Origin: Alloyangia pacifica
Lineage (GTDB): Bacteria > Pseudomonadota > Alphaproteobacteria > Rhodobacterales > Rhodobacteraceae
Reading direction: 5' to 3'
NCBI RefSeq assembly: GCF_020524285.1
Contig: NZ_JAIVKX010000004.1
Coordinates: 1-64,000 of the forward strand
Length of the DNA stretch: 64,000 bases
The stretch's first letter is position 1; each line of letters starts with the position of its first letter. A program made the position numbers and the translations under genes. Shown one piece after another: positions 46,220-54,480 of this stretch. Under the pieces are notes generated by a model that saw only the letters and a program-made list of their open reading frames with translations, did not search any database and had not been told where the DNA came from.

Positions 46220-47206
46220 ATGGCGGATGGCACGATCGACATCAATGCGAAACCCACCGAGGAAATCTCGGTCCGCGAGGTGTTCGGCATCGACACGGAC
46301 ATGGTGGTGCACGGCTTCCCCGACCGCACCGATCGCGTTCCGGATCTCGACAGCACCTACAAGTTCGACCCCGACACCACGCTGGCGATCCTCGCGGGCT
46401 TCCGCAACAACCGCCGGGTGATGATCCAGGGCTACCACGGCACCGGCAAGTCGACCCACATCGAGCAGGTCGCCTCGCGCCTCAACTGGCCCTGCGTGCG
46501 CGTCAACCTCGACAGCCACATCTCCCGGATCGACCTCATCGGCAAGGACGCGATCAAGCTGGTCGACGGCAAGCAGGTCACCCAGTTCCAGGAAGGCATC
46601 CTGCCCTGGGCGCTGCGCAACCCCACCGCCATCGTCTTCGACGAATATGACGCGGGCCGCGCCGACGTGATGTTCGTGATCCAGCGCGTGCTGGAGACCG
46701 ACGGCAAGCTGACCCTCCTGGACCAGAACCAGGTGATCACGCCGCACAAGTACTTCCGCATCTTCGCCACCGCCAACACCGTCGGCCTTGGCGACACCAC
46801 GGGCCTCTACCACGGCACCCAGCAGATCAACCAGGGCCAGATGGACCGCTGGAGCCTCGTGGCGACGCTGAACTACCTCAGCATCGACGCCGAGGTGAAC
46901 ATCGTGCTCAGCAAGGCGCCGCATTACAACAACGAGAAGGGCCGCAAGACCATCCGCCAGATGGTCACCGTCGCGGACTTCACCCGCCGCGCCTTCATGA
47001 ACGGCGAGCTGTCGACGGTGATGTCGCCGCGGACGGTGATCGCCTGGGCGGCCAACGCCGAGATCTTCCGCAACGTCGGCTACGCCTTCCGCCTGTCGTT
47101 CCTCAACAAGTGCGACGAGCTCGAGCGCCAGACCGTGGCCGAGTTCTACCAGCGCTGCTTCGACGAGGAACTGCCGGAGAGCGCCGCCTCGCTGTCGCTG
47201 GTCTGA
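46220..47206 (+). CDS. cobS: cobaltochelatase subunit CobS (AAA+ ATPase)
   Basis: A 328-aa AAA+ ATPase. The Walker A region is [10 protein letters not shown] (near 74), Walker [14 protein letters not shown] (near 138), then an arginine-finger region. It works with CobT and CobN to insert cobalt into hydrogenobyrinic acid a,c-diamide in aerobic cobalamin synthesis. Length is that of known CobS. CobN is not in the window. cobT follows after two intervening genes on the same strand. Confidence 0.94.
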   Translation: MADGTIDINAKPTEEISVREVFGIDTDMVVHGFPDRTDRVPDLDSTYKFDPDTTLAILAGFRNNRRVMIQGYHGTGKSTHIEQVASRLNWPCVRVNLDSHISRIDLIGKDAIKLVDGKQVTQFQEGILPWALRNPTAIVFDEYDAGRADVMFVIQRVLETDGKLTLLDQNQVITPHKYFRIFATANTVGLGDTTGLYHGTQQINQGQMDRWSLVATLNYLSIDAEVNIVLSKAPHYNNEKGRKTIRQMVTVADFTRRAFMNGELSTVMSPRTVIAWAANAEIFRNVGYAFRLSFLNKCDELERQTVAEFYQRCFDEELPESAASLSLV

Positions 47207-47224
47207 GACCGGCCCCGGCGGCAG

Positions 47225-47286
47225 GCGGGGGGCGCTGCCCCCGCCCGCTGACGCGGACTTCCCCGGGATGTTTTCGCCATGCGGAA
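47225..47286. repeat. REP-like intergenic element, copy 1
   Basis: A GC hairpin (47225-47232 with 47237-47244) followed by CCCCGGGATGTTTTCGCCAT (47261-47280). The same motif family occurs in both orientations at 50392-50461, so this is probably a dispersed intergenic repeat. Confidence 0.55.
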
Positions 47287-47353
47287 ACTGGCAAACGCAA
47301 AAGAGGGGCGCGGGCCGCGAGGTCTGCGCCCCTTTGGGTGAGGAGGAGCGAAA

Positions 47354-48049
47354 ATGGCCAAGCCACTCCATATCGGATTGATCGGCGGCATCGGCGTTGC
47401 GGCCACGGTGGTCTATTACCAGCGGCTCTGCGCCGCGGTGAGCGCCATGGGCCTGCCGCTCGAGCTGACGCTCGTGCAGGCCGACGTGCAGGAACTGATC
47501 CGCAACAACCTCGCCGACAACCGCGACGCGCAGGCCAAGGTCTACGCCCGGCTCATCGACCGGCTGGCGGCGGCGGGCTGCGACTGCGCGGCGATCACCT
47601 CGCTCGGCGGGCACTTCTGCTTCGACGAGACCGTGGCACGCGCCGCGCTGCCGCTAATCTCCGCCGTGGCGCCGCTCGATGAGTTCTTCGCCGCCGAGGG
47701 CCTGCACCGCGTCGGCCTGCTGGGCACCCGCGTGGTGATGCGCACGCGGCTCTACGGGCAGCTGGCGCGCACCGAGGCGGTGGCGCTCGACGCCGAGACC
47801 GAAGCCCTCGGCCAGCGCTACCAGGACATGGCCGTCGCCGGGACCTGCTCCGACGAGGACCGCGCCGTCTTCTTCGACGCCGGGCGGCGGATGACAGACG
47901 AAATGGGCGCGCAGGCCATCGTGCTTGCCGGCACCGATCTCAACCTCGCCTTCGACGGCAGCCACGATCCCGGCTACCGGGTGATCGACGCGCTCGACGT
48001 CCATGTGGACGTGCTGGCAGGACTCGCCACCGGGAGGACCATGCTGTGA
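47354..48049 (+). CDS. Asp/Glu racemase-fold protein lacking both catalytic cysteines
   Basis: A 231-aa protein of the aspartate/glutamate racemase superfamily, judging by HIGLIGGIGVAATVVYYQRL at the start. Segments follow at the usual catalytic positions. The first catalytic site reads TSLGGH instead of CNTAH (S83 for Cys) and the second AGTDLN instead of GCTE (G193 for Cys). A two-base racemase mechanism is therefore unlikely. It may be a binding protein or catalyse another reaction. An AGGAGGAG ribosome-binding site precedes ATG 47354. It sits between cobS and cobT and its stop overlaps the next start. Confidence 0.8.
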   Translation: MAKPLHIGLIGGIGVAATVVYYQRLCAAVSAMGLPLELTLVQADVQELIRNNLADNRDAQAKVYARLIDRLAAAGCDCAAITSLGGHFCFDETVARAALPLISAVAPLDEFFAAEGLHRVGLLGTRVVMRTRLYGQLARTEAVALDAETEALGQRYQDMAVAGTCSDEDRAVFFDAGRRMTDEMGAQAIVLAGTDLNLAFDGSHDPGYRVIDALDVHVDVLAGLATGRTML

Positions 48050-48390
48050 ACAAACCCTTGCTTGCCATCCTCCTGCTCGCCTCCGGCGCGGCCCAGGCCG
48101 AGGGAGAAAGCGCCGCCGATTGTGCCGCGCTCTGGCAGGGCGTGGCGCTCGAGGCGGCCGACAACCCGAACCTCTCGGGCTCGCCGGAGAGCGCCAGCCT
48201 GCTCGCCCGCCAGTTCAGCGTCACCGCCGCCTCCGAGGGGCTGTCGGGCCCGCCGCTGCGCCGCGCCATCCTCGACGCCCTGCCCGGATACCGGCTGCTC
48301 TACCGCGGGGTGATCGCCGGGGACGCAGAGAGCCAGGAGGCCTTCGATGCGCTGTCCGAGGCCTGCAGCGGGCTGCTCGCGCAGAGCTGA
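48046..48390 (+). CDS. small exported hypothetical protein
   Basis: A 114-aa protein. Signal peptide about 1-18 (AAQA cleavage), then a short, probably helical domain with two cysteines (C26 and C107) that could form a disulphide. GTG 48046 overlaps the racemase-like stop (GTGA). Family not recognised. Position between cobS and cobT may be incidental. Confidence 0.72.
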   Translation: MNKPLLAILLLASGAAQAEGESAADCAALWQGVALEAADNPNLSGSPESASLLARQFSVTAASEGLSGPPLRRAILDALPGYRLLYRGVIAGDAESQEAFDALSEACSGLLAQS

Positions 48391-48480
48391 GCCGCGCGGC
48401 GGCACCCGCAGCCGCTCTGCGGGCGCCATCATGCGCATCTCCTCTTGCCAATTGCCCGCCACGGCGCGAAACCTGTGCCC

Positions 48481-50358
48481 ATGGCACGCGACACCGACAA
48501 CCCCGCAGATCCGTTCAAGAAGGCCCTGGCCGAGGCCACCAAGGTCATGGCCGACGATCCTGAACTCACGGTCAACTATTCCGTCGATCCGGCGGGCGTC
48601 TCGGGCGACATCATGCGCCTGCCGCAGGTGTCGCGCCGCATGACCCGCGACGAGGTGCTGCTCGCCCGCGGCACCGCCGACGCGCTGGCATTGCACCGCC
48701 GCTACCACGACGGCGCCACCCACACCCGCTACGCACCGCAGGGCGAGATGGCGCGCGAGCTCTACGAGGCGATGGAGACCGCCCGCTGCGAGGCGATGGG
48801 CGCGCGCGACATGCCCGGCACCGCCGGCAATATCGACGCCAAGATCGGCCACGAGGCCGCGCGCCGCGGCTACGGGCAGATCACCCAGGCCTCCGAGGCG
48901 CCGCTGCCGGTGGCCGCGGGCTACATGATCCGCCACCTCGCCACCGGGCGCGATCTGCCCAAGGACGCCGCCCACGTGATGGAACTGTGGCGCGGCTTCA
49001 TCGAGGACCAGGCGGGCGGCACGCTCGAGGATCTGCAGGCCAAGCTGTCGGACCAGGCGGCCTTTGCCCGCTTCGCGCGGCAGATCATCACCGACCTCGG
49101 CTACGGCGACCAGCTCGGCGAGGATCCGGACCAGCTCGACGACGAGGCGCAGGACGAGGCCGAGCCCGGCACCGAGGAGGACCAGGAACCCGATTCGACC
49201 GGCCAGGACGAGCAGGACCAGGACGAGGCGGAAGCCTCGCCTGAACAGTCCCAGGAACAGACCCAGGACCAGAGCCAGGCGCAGGTCTCGGCCGACGAGA
49301 TGGCCGACCAGGAGATGGGCGAGGAGGCCGAGCTGCCCGAGGGCGACGCGCCGATGGAGCCGCCGCCCCCCGCCCCCGTGTCGGAGGCCGACCCGGGCTA
49401 CAAGGTCTACGATTCGACCCACGACGAGGAAATCCTCGCCGAGGAGCTGGCCGAGCCGCAGGAGCTGGAGCGCCTGCGCGCCTATCTCGACCAGCAGCTC
49501 GAGCCGCTGAAGGGCGCGGTCTCGCGCCTCGCCAACAAGCTGCAGCGGCGACTGCAGGCGCAGCAGAACCGCTCGTGGGAGTTCGACAAGGAAGAGGGCG
49601 TGCTGGACGCCGGCCGCCTCGCCCGCGTCGTCGCCAACCCCACCACGCCGCTGTCGTTCAAGGTCGAGAAGGACACCGAGTTCCGCGACACCGTGGTGAC
49701 CCTGCTGATCGACAACTCCGGCTCGATGCGGGGCCGCCCGATCTCGATCGCGGCGATCTGCGCAGACGTGCTGGCGCGCACCCTCGAGCGCTGCTCGGTG
49801 AAGGTCGAGATCCTCGGCTTCACCACCCGCGCCTGGAAGGGCGGGCTGGCGCGCGAGAAGTGGCTCGCCGAGGGCCGCGAGCAGCAGCCGGGGCGCCTGA
49901 ACGACCTGCGTCACATCATCTACAAGAGCGCCGACTCGCCCTGGCGCCGGGTCCGCGACAACCTCGGGCTAATGATGAAGGAAGGCCTGCTGAAGGAGAA
50001 CATCGACGGCGAGGCGCTGGAATGGGCGCACAAGCGCATGGCGCACCGCCCCGAGGCCCGCAAGATCCTCATGGTGATCTCCGACGGCGCGCCGGTGGAC
50101 GATTCCACGCTCTCGGTAAATCCCGCCAACTACCTCGAGAAGCACCTGCGCGACGTGATCGCCATGGTCGAGCGCAAGAAGCAGGTCGAACTGCTGGCGA
50201 TCGGCATCGGCCACGACGTGACCCGCTACTACGAGCGCGCGGTGACCATCACCGACGTCGAGCAGCTGGCCGGCGCGATGACCGAACAGCTTGCCGCGCT
50301 CTTCGATTCCGATCCGCGGGCGCGAGCCCGCGTCATGGGCATCAAGCGCGCGGGCTGA
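48481..50358 (+). CDS. cobT: cobaltochelatase subunit CobT
   Basis: A 625-aa protein. An N-terminal CobT region (about 1-220) is followed by a long acidic Glu/Asp/Gln-rich linker (about 220-310) and a C-terminal von Willebrand A domain (about 390-620) with the metal-site motif DNSGSM near 416. It forms the CobS-CobT ring that activates CobN. ATG 48481 starts the conserved N-terminus; a TTG at 48445 is in frame but unlikely. Cobalamin synthesis genes other than cobS and cobT are not in the window. Confidence 0.94.
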   Translation: MARDTDNPADPFKKALAEATKVMADDPELTVNYSVDPAGVSGDIMRLPQVSRRMTRDEVLLARGTADALALHRRYHDGATHTRYAPQGEMARELYEAMETARCEAMGARDMPGTAGNIDAKIGHEAARRGYGQITQASEAPLPVAAGYMIRHLATGRDLPKDAAHVMELWRGFIEDQAGGTLEDLQAKLSDQAAFARFARQIITDLGYGDQLGEDPDQLDDEAQDEAEPGTEEDQEPDSTGQDEQDQDEAEASPEQSQEQTQDQSQAQVSADEMADQEMGEEAELPEGDAPMEPPPPAPVSEADPGYKVYDSTHDEEILAEELAEPQELERLRAYLDQQLEPLKGAVSRLANKLQRRLQAQQNRSWEFDKEEGVLDAGRLARVVANPTTPLSFKVEKDTEFRDTVVTLLIDNSGSMRGRPISIAAICADVLARTLERCSVKVEILGFTTRAWKGGLAREKWLAEGREQQPGRLNDLRHIIYKSADSPWRRVRDNLGLMMKEGLLKENIDGEALEWAHKRMAHRPEARKILMVISDGAPVDDSTLSVNPANYLEKHLRDVIAMVERKKQVELLAIGIGHDVTRYYERAVTITDVEQLAGAMTEQLAALFDSDPRARARVMGIKRAG

Positions 50359-50391
50359 CGCCTCGGAACCGAGGGGCCAGCCTCTCGGGCT

Positions 50392-50461
50392 CCCCGGGAT
50401 ATTTCCATCTGGACGAAGGGCGCATCACCTCGGGCTTCGTCTGGACGAAAATACCCCGGGG
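50392..50461. repeat. REP-like inverted element pair, copies 2 and 3
   Basis: CCCCGGGATATTTCCATCTG at 50392-50411 faces an inverted copy (50441-50461, reading CCCCGGGGTATTTTCGTCCA on the minus strand). The inner arms GACGAAG and CTTCGTC (50412-50418, 50435-50441) pair as well, so the whole block can fold. It lies between cobT and the M24 peptidase gene. Confidence 0.65.
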
Positions 50462-50533
50462 TGAATTGCCGCGACGCGGCAAGAGGGGCAGCGCCCCTCC
50501 CCCGCTTTTGACATGACTTCAGGAGACCTCCGC

Positions 50534-52312
50534 ATGTTCCAGACATTCGAGCAGAGCGCTTCCCCCGAACAGGGCCCGCCGCGGCTGGCCGCGCTGCGCG
50601 CCGAGCTGGCGTCCGAGGGGCTCGACGGCTTTCTCGTGCCGCGCGCCGATGCGCATCAGGGCGAATATGTCGCGCCGCACGACGACCGGCTGGCCTGGCT
50701 CACCGGCTTCACCGGCTCGGCGGGCTATTGCGTGGCCCTGACAGACAAGGCCGGAGTCTTCGTCGATGGACGCTACCGGGTGCAGGTCAAGGCGCAGGTG
50801 GCGCCGGAGTTCACCCCGGTCGACTGGCCCGAGGTCGGGCTCGCCGAGTGGATCGCCGAGGCGCTGCCCGGGGGCGGCACCGTGGGCCTCGATCCGTGGC
50901 TGTTCTCGGTCGACCAGATGCGCGGGCTGGAACGCGGGCTCGGCGCGGTGGACCTGCGGCTCTGCGACAACCTCGTGGACCGGGTCTGGGCCGATCAGCC
51001 GGAGCCGCCGATGGGCGCGGTCTTTGCCCAGCCGGTGGAGCTGGCGGGCGAGGCGCATGAAGACAAGATCGTCCGGCTCGCCAAGGAGCTGGGCAAGGCC
51101 GGTGCCTGCGTGATCACCCTGCCCGACAGCCTCGCCTGGCTGCTCAACATCCGCGGCTCTGACGTGCCGCGCAACCCAGTGCCGCACGGCTTTGCCATCC
51201 TGCACGCCGCGGGCCGGGTCACGCTCTTCATGGCGGCGCAGAAGCTCGACGGGCTGGCTGGTCACCTCGGGCCGCTGGTCGAGCTGCGCGCGCCGGAGGA
51301 CTTCGTGCCGGCGCTGGAGGCGCTCGAGGGCACGGTGCAGATCGACCCCGCCACCTGCCCCGTCGCGGTGCAGACGGCACTGAAGGGCTGCGAGATCACC
51401 GAGGCCCCCGACCCCTGCCTCCTGCCGAAGGCGCGCAAGAACGCCGCCGAGCTGGCGGGATCGCGCGCGGCGCACCTGCGCGACGGCGCGGCCATGGTGC
51501 GTTTCCTGCATTGGGTCGACAGCCAGACCCCGGGCGCGTTCACCGAGATCGATGCGGTGGTGGCGCTCGAGGAGGAGCGCCGCGCCACCAATGCGCTGCG
51601 CGATATCTCCTTCGAGACCATCTCGGGCACCGGCCCCAATGGCGCCATCGTGCACTACCGGGTGACCGAGGCGACCAACCGCACCACCCGGCCGAACGAA
51701 CTGCTGCTGATCGACAGCGGCGGGCAATATGTCGACGGCACCACCGACATCACCCGCACCATGGTACTGGGCGAGGCCGGGGACGAGGAGAGGGACGCCT
51801 TCACCCGCGTGCTCAAGGGGATGATCGCGCTGTCGCGGCTGCGCTTCCCGGCGGGGCTCGCAGGGCGCGACATCGACGTGCTGGCGCGGGCCGCGCTCTG
51901 GGAGGCGGGGCTCGACTACGGCCATGGCACCGGCCACGGCGTCGGCGCCTACCTGTCGGTGCACGAGGGGCCGCAGCGCATCGCCCGCACCGGCACCGTG
52001 CCGCTGGAACCGGGGATGATCCTTTCGAACGAGCCGGGCTTCTATCGGGAGGGATCTTATGGTATCCGCATCGAGAACCTCATCGCGGTGGAACCCGCGC
52101 CCCCCCTTCCCGGCCAGACCGTTGCGAAGATGCTTCGCTTCGAAACGCTGACATGGGTGCCGATCGACCGGCGCCTGATCGAGACGGGGCTGCTGACCGC
52201 CGCGGAACGCGACTGGCTCAACGGTTACCACGCCGAGGTTTTGACACGCATCGCTCCGCTTGTCTCAGGCGCCGTGCGGGACTGGCTCGAAGCGGCCTGC
52301 GCGCCGCTTTGA
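50534..52312 (+). CDS. Xaa-Pro aminopeptidase (M24B family)
   Basis: A 592-aa cytoplasmic metallopeptidase with two creatinase-like N-terminal domains and a C-terminal pita-bread domain. Metal ligands are visible in DSGGQYVDGTTDITRT, GHGTGHGVG and EPGFYREGSYGIRIEN. It removes an N-terminal residue preceding proline. Length fits the large aminopeptidase P1 type. ATG 50534 has AGGAGA upstream; an ATG at 50513 is in frame. It probably has its own promoter after the REP-like block. Confidence 0.93.
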   Translation: MFQTFEQSASPEQGPPRLAALRAELASEGLDGFLVPRADAHQGEYVAPHDDRLAWLTGFTGSAGYCVALTDKAGVFVDGRYRVQVKAQVAPEFTPVDWPEVGLAEWIAEALPGGGTVGLDPWLFSVDQMRGLERGLGAVDLRLCDNLVDRVWADQPEPPMGAVFAQPVELAGEAHEDKIVRLAKELGKAGACVITLPDSLAWLLNIRGSDVPRNPVPHGFAILHAAGRVTLFMAAQKLDGLAGHLGPLVELRAPEDFVPALEALEGTVQIDPATCPVAVQTALKGCEITEAPDPCLLPKARKNAAELAGSRAAHLRDGAAMVRFLHWVDSQTPGAFTEIDAVVALEEERRATNALRDISFETISGTGPNGAIVHYRVTEATNRTTRPNELLLIDSGGQYVDGTTDITRTMVLGEAGDEERDAFTRVLKGMIALSRLRFPAGLAGRDIDVLARAALWEAGLDYGHGTGHGVGAYLSVHEGPQRIARTGTVPLEPGMILSNEPGFYREGSYGIRIENLIAVEPAPPLPGQTVAKMLRFETLTWVPIDRRLIETGLLTAAERDWLNGYHAEVLTRIAPLVSGAVRDWLEAACAPL

Positions 52313-52368
52313 CACAGGACTGTCGCATCGGCGCTGGTATATGATGGGCGGACAACGGGAGACAGATT

Positions 52369-52713
52369 ATGTTGAAACAGATTGCCGTCCGCCCGGCCAC
52401 GGGCACTTGGGTCATCCGCGCCGGCGGGGCCGTGCTCGGTGAAAGCAGCCGCGCGCTGGAGCTGACCGAGGGCGACAAGCCCCAGACCATCTACTTCCCG
52501 CGCGAGGACGTGGCGATGGCCTTCCTCGAGCCGAGCGACTACCGCAGCACCAGCGCTGCCCTCGGCGACGCCGAGCACTTCCACATCGCGTCGAAGAGCC
52601 GCAGCTACGACAACGCGGTGTACTCCTACATCGATCCGAAGCCCGAGGCAGCGGACATCAAGGGGTACCTGGCCTTCGACCTGCAGGATGGCGTGGCCGT
52701 CGAACAGGTCTGA
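52369..52713 (+). CDS. DUF427 domain protein
   Basis: A 114-aa protein with the DUF427 features: GTWVIRAGGAVLGESSRAL, IYFPREDV near 43, HFHIASKSRSYDN and a DPKPEAADIKGYLAF stretch. It is a single-domain beta-rich protein of unknown function. ATG 52369 has GGGAGA upstream. It converges on the ohrR gene across a long palindromic terminator. Confidence 0.88.
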   Translation: MLKQIAVRPATGTWVIRAGGAVLGESSRALELTEGDKPQTIYFPREDVAMAFLEPSDYRSTSAALGDAEHFHIASKSRSYDNAVYSYIDPKPEAADIKGYLAFDLQDGVAVEQV

Positions 52714-52730
52714 GCGCCTGGGCGCCGACA

Positions 52731-52768
52731 CATGAAAAGGCCGGTCCCGCGGGACCGGCCTTTTCATG
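52731..52768. terminator. perfect 38-bp palindromic bidirectional terminator
   Basis: Positions 52731-52749 are the exact reverse complement of 52750-52768. Because the arms carry four A and four T, each strand gives a GC-rich stem followed by TTTT, serving DUF427 (plus) and ohrR (minus). Confidence 0.93.
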
Positions 52769-52787
52769 TCCGGAGCCTGCCTGCGCC

Positions 52788-53261
52788 CTACCCCTTGCGC
52801 AGGTTGTCCCGCAGGCGGCTCACCTGGTCGCGCAGGGTCAGCAACTCCTCGACGCTCATGCCGCTCTGCTCGGCAATGCAGCCCGCGATATGCGCGCTGC
52901 GTCCATGCATCTGCTGCCCCTCCCCGGTGAGCGCGATGCGCACCTGCCGCTCGTCCTCTGCGTCGCGACGGCGGGTCAACAGCCCCATTGTCTCGAGCCG
53001 CTTCAGCAATGGGGTCAGCGTGCTCGACTCGAGCTGCAACTGGCGAGACAGCATGCCGACGGTCGGCGGCGCCTCGGCGGCCCACAGCGCGCTCATCACG
53101 AGGTACTGCGGATAGGTCAGCCCGAGCTTTTCCAGATGCGGACGGTAGGCCTGGCTCATGGCGTGGACTGCCGAGTAGAGCGAAAAGCAGACCATGTCCT
53201 GCGGCGAAAGCGCCTGCGGTGCGGTCGTCCCGGAGTCTGTTGGCGTGGAGGTCTGGGTCAT
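52788..53261 (-). CDS. ohrR: OhrR-type MarR-family peroxide sensor/repressor
   Basis: A 157-aa MarR regulator. The redox-sensing cysteine near the N-terminus is C25 in MVCFSLYSAVHAM, as in OhrR. The winged helix (about 60-115) contains the ESSTLTPLLKRLE recognition helix. It represses ohr until C25 is oxidised by organic peroxides. ATG 53261 is the start of the family N-terminus. It is divergent from ohr with two matching palindromes between. Confidence 0.92.
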   Translation of the reverse strand: MTQTSTPTDSGTTAPQALSPQDMVCFSLYSAVHAMSQAYRPHLEKLGLTYPQYLVMSALWAAEAPPTVGMLSRQLQLESSTLTPLLKRLETMGLLTRRRDAEDERQVRIALTGEGQQMHGRSAHIAGCIAEQSGMSVEELLTLRDQVSRLRDNLRKG

Positions 53262-53274
53262 GCGCCGAATATAA

Positions 53275-53339
53275 ATCGCGCGCGATCCTTTCTCAAGCGA
53301 TTGACTTTCCGATGGGCAGAAATATATATCGTGCACGAT
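53275..53339. promoter_or_regulatory. OhrR operator pair and ohr promoter
   Basis: Two 12-bp perfect palindromes: ATCGCGCGCGAT (53275-53286, near the ohrR start) and ATCGTGCACGAT (53328-53339). An ohr promoter is visible as TTGACT at 53301-53306, a 16-bp spacer and TATATA at 53323-53328, so the second palindrome abuts the -10 and binding there would block initiation. Confidence 0.8.
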
Positions 53340-53364
53340 TTAATCGACCGCAAAGGATTATCCC

Positions 53365-53793
53365 ATGTCTCTCGATGTGAAATACCGGACCGAAGCGCAG
53401 GCCTCCGGCAGCGGCCGCGACGGGGTGACCAGGCTCGCCTCGGGCATGCTGACCGTGACGATGAACAGCCCCAAGGAGCTGGGCGGTTCGGGCAAGGGGC
53501 ACAACCCCGAAGAGCTGTTTGCCATGGGCTATGCCGCCTGCTTCCTCAGTGCCATGCGCTTCGTGGCGCAGGCCGAGAAGCTGGGCAACGTGCCCGCCGA
53601 CGCGACCGTCGATGCGCAGGTGGCCATCGGCGCCCTGCCCGAGGGCGGCTTCGGGCTGGCGGTGACGCTGATCGCGAAGATGCCGGGGCTGGAGCGCGAC
53701 GTCGCCGAGGCAATCCTCGCACGCGCGCATGAGGTCTGCCCCTATTCCAACGCCACCCGCGGCAATATCGAGGTGAACCTCGAGCTGGCCTGA
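53365..53793 (+). CDS. ohr: organic hydroperoxide resistance protein Ohr
   Basis: A 142-aa Ohr/OsmC-family peroxidase. Catalytic cysteines C59 (GYAACF) and C125 (EVCPYSNATRGN) are both present. It reduces organic hydroperoxides with lipoylated proteins as reductant. It is controlled by the divergent OhrR. ATG 53365 follows the operator directly. Confidence 0.96.
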   Translation: MSLDVKYRTEAQASGSGRDGVTRLASGMLTVTMNSPKELGGSGKGHNPEELFAMGYAACFLSAMRFVAQAEKLGNVPADATVDAQVAIGALPEGGFGLAVTLIAKMPGLERDVAEAILARAHEVCPYSNATRGNIEVNLELA

Positions 53794-53814
53794 GGCCCGG
53801 TTTTGAAAGACGAT

Positions 53815-53843
53815 AAAGCCTCGCGGATACCCGCGAGGCTTTT
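53815..53843 (+). terminator. intrinsic terminator of ohr
   Basis: A perfect 12-bp stem (53815-53826 with 53831-53842) with a 4-base loop, flanked by A and T runs. Confidence 0.93.
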
Positions 53844-53904
53844 GGCGCCGGCAAGACCGCGCGCCCTGGCCGTGCTCCCTGTCCGTGTGCCCTGTCCGTC
53901 GCGC

Positions 53905-54438
53905 CTAGGACGGCGTCCGGCCCGGGGCATCCCGCAGCCGTCCCATGACATGCGAGTCGATGAGGACGCCGCCGCGCAGGGCATCTCCACGCCGCGTGCC
54001 CTCGATCTCGAAGCCGTGCCGCTGGTAGAGGCGGATCGCGGCGAGATTGTCGACGTTCACGTCGAGCTCCAACCGTCTCAGGCCCAGCCAGTTGTCGGCA
54101 ATGTCGATGAGCGCCTGCAGGATCGCCGCGCCGTAGCCGCGTCCCACGTGATCGTCGTGGACGATGAGAAAGACCTCGCCCACATGAGAGCGCCGCCGTT
54201 GTCCCGGAATCAGGCCACCCTCGGCAACGACGGTCTTCAGCCCATCCCCCGCGTCGATCACCCCGACGAGGAAGTGATTGCTGCCGCTCGCCGCGAGCCG
54301 TCGTTCGACACGGCTCCGTGAATCATACGGCATGCGCAGGGTGCCATGGCGCACGCCGGGGAGATTGCCGATCTCCGCGAGAGCCTCGGCATCTCCCGGC
54401 TCGGCGGCGCGGATGGTCAGCATCGGAAACTCGGTCAC
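53905..54438 (-). CDS. GNAT-family N-acetyltransferase (YhhY/AaaT-like)
   Basis: A 177-aa acetyltransferase. The fold is clear, with the acetyl-CoA loop VGRGYGAAILQAL near 98 and LYQRHGFEIEGT near 138. The N-terminal NLPGVRHGTLRMPY segment resembles YhhY, an amino-acid acetyltransferase. Substrate unknown. GTG 54438 has GGGAG upstream; an ATG five codons later (54423) is an alternative. Confidence 0.85.
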   Translation of the reverse strand: MTEFPMLTIRAAEPGDAEALAEIGNLPGVRHGTLRMPYDSRSRVERRLAASGSNHFLVGVIDAGDGLKTVVAEGGLIPGQRRRSHVGEVFLIVHDDHVGRGYGAAILQALIDIADNWLGLRRLELDVNVDNLAAIRLYQRHGFEIEGTRRGDALRGGVLIDSHVMGRLRDAPGRTPS

Positions 54439-54480
54439 TCTGTCACTCCCATCGAGGTGGCGCCTCGGCAGGCCGCCGTC

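Noticed and set aside
47304-47343. Hairpin AGGGGCGC/GCGCCCCT before the racemase-like gene as a terminator
   Set aside because: Only three T follow and the ribosome-binding site begins immediately; it could be an attenuator but the evidence is weak.
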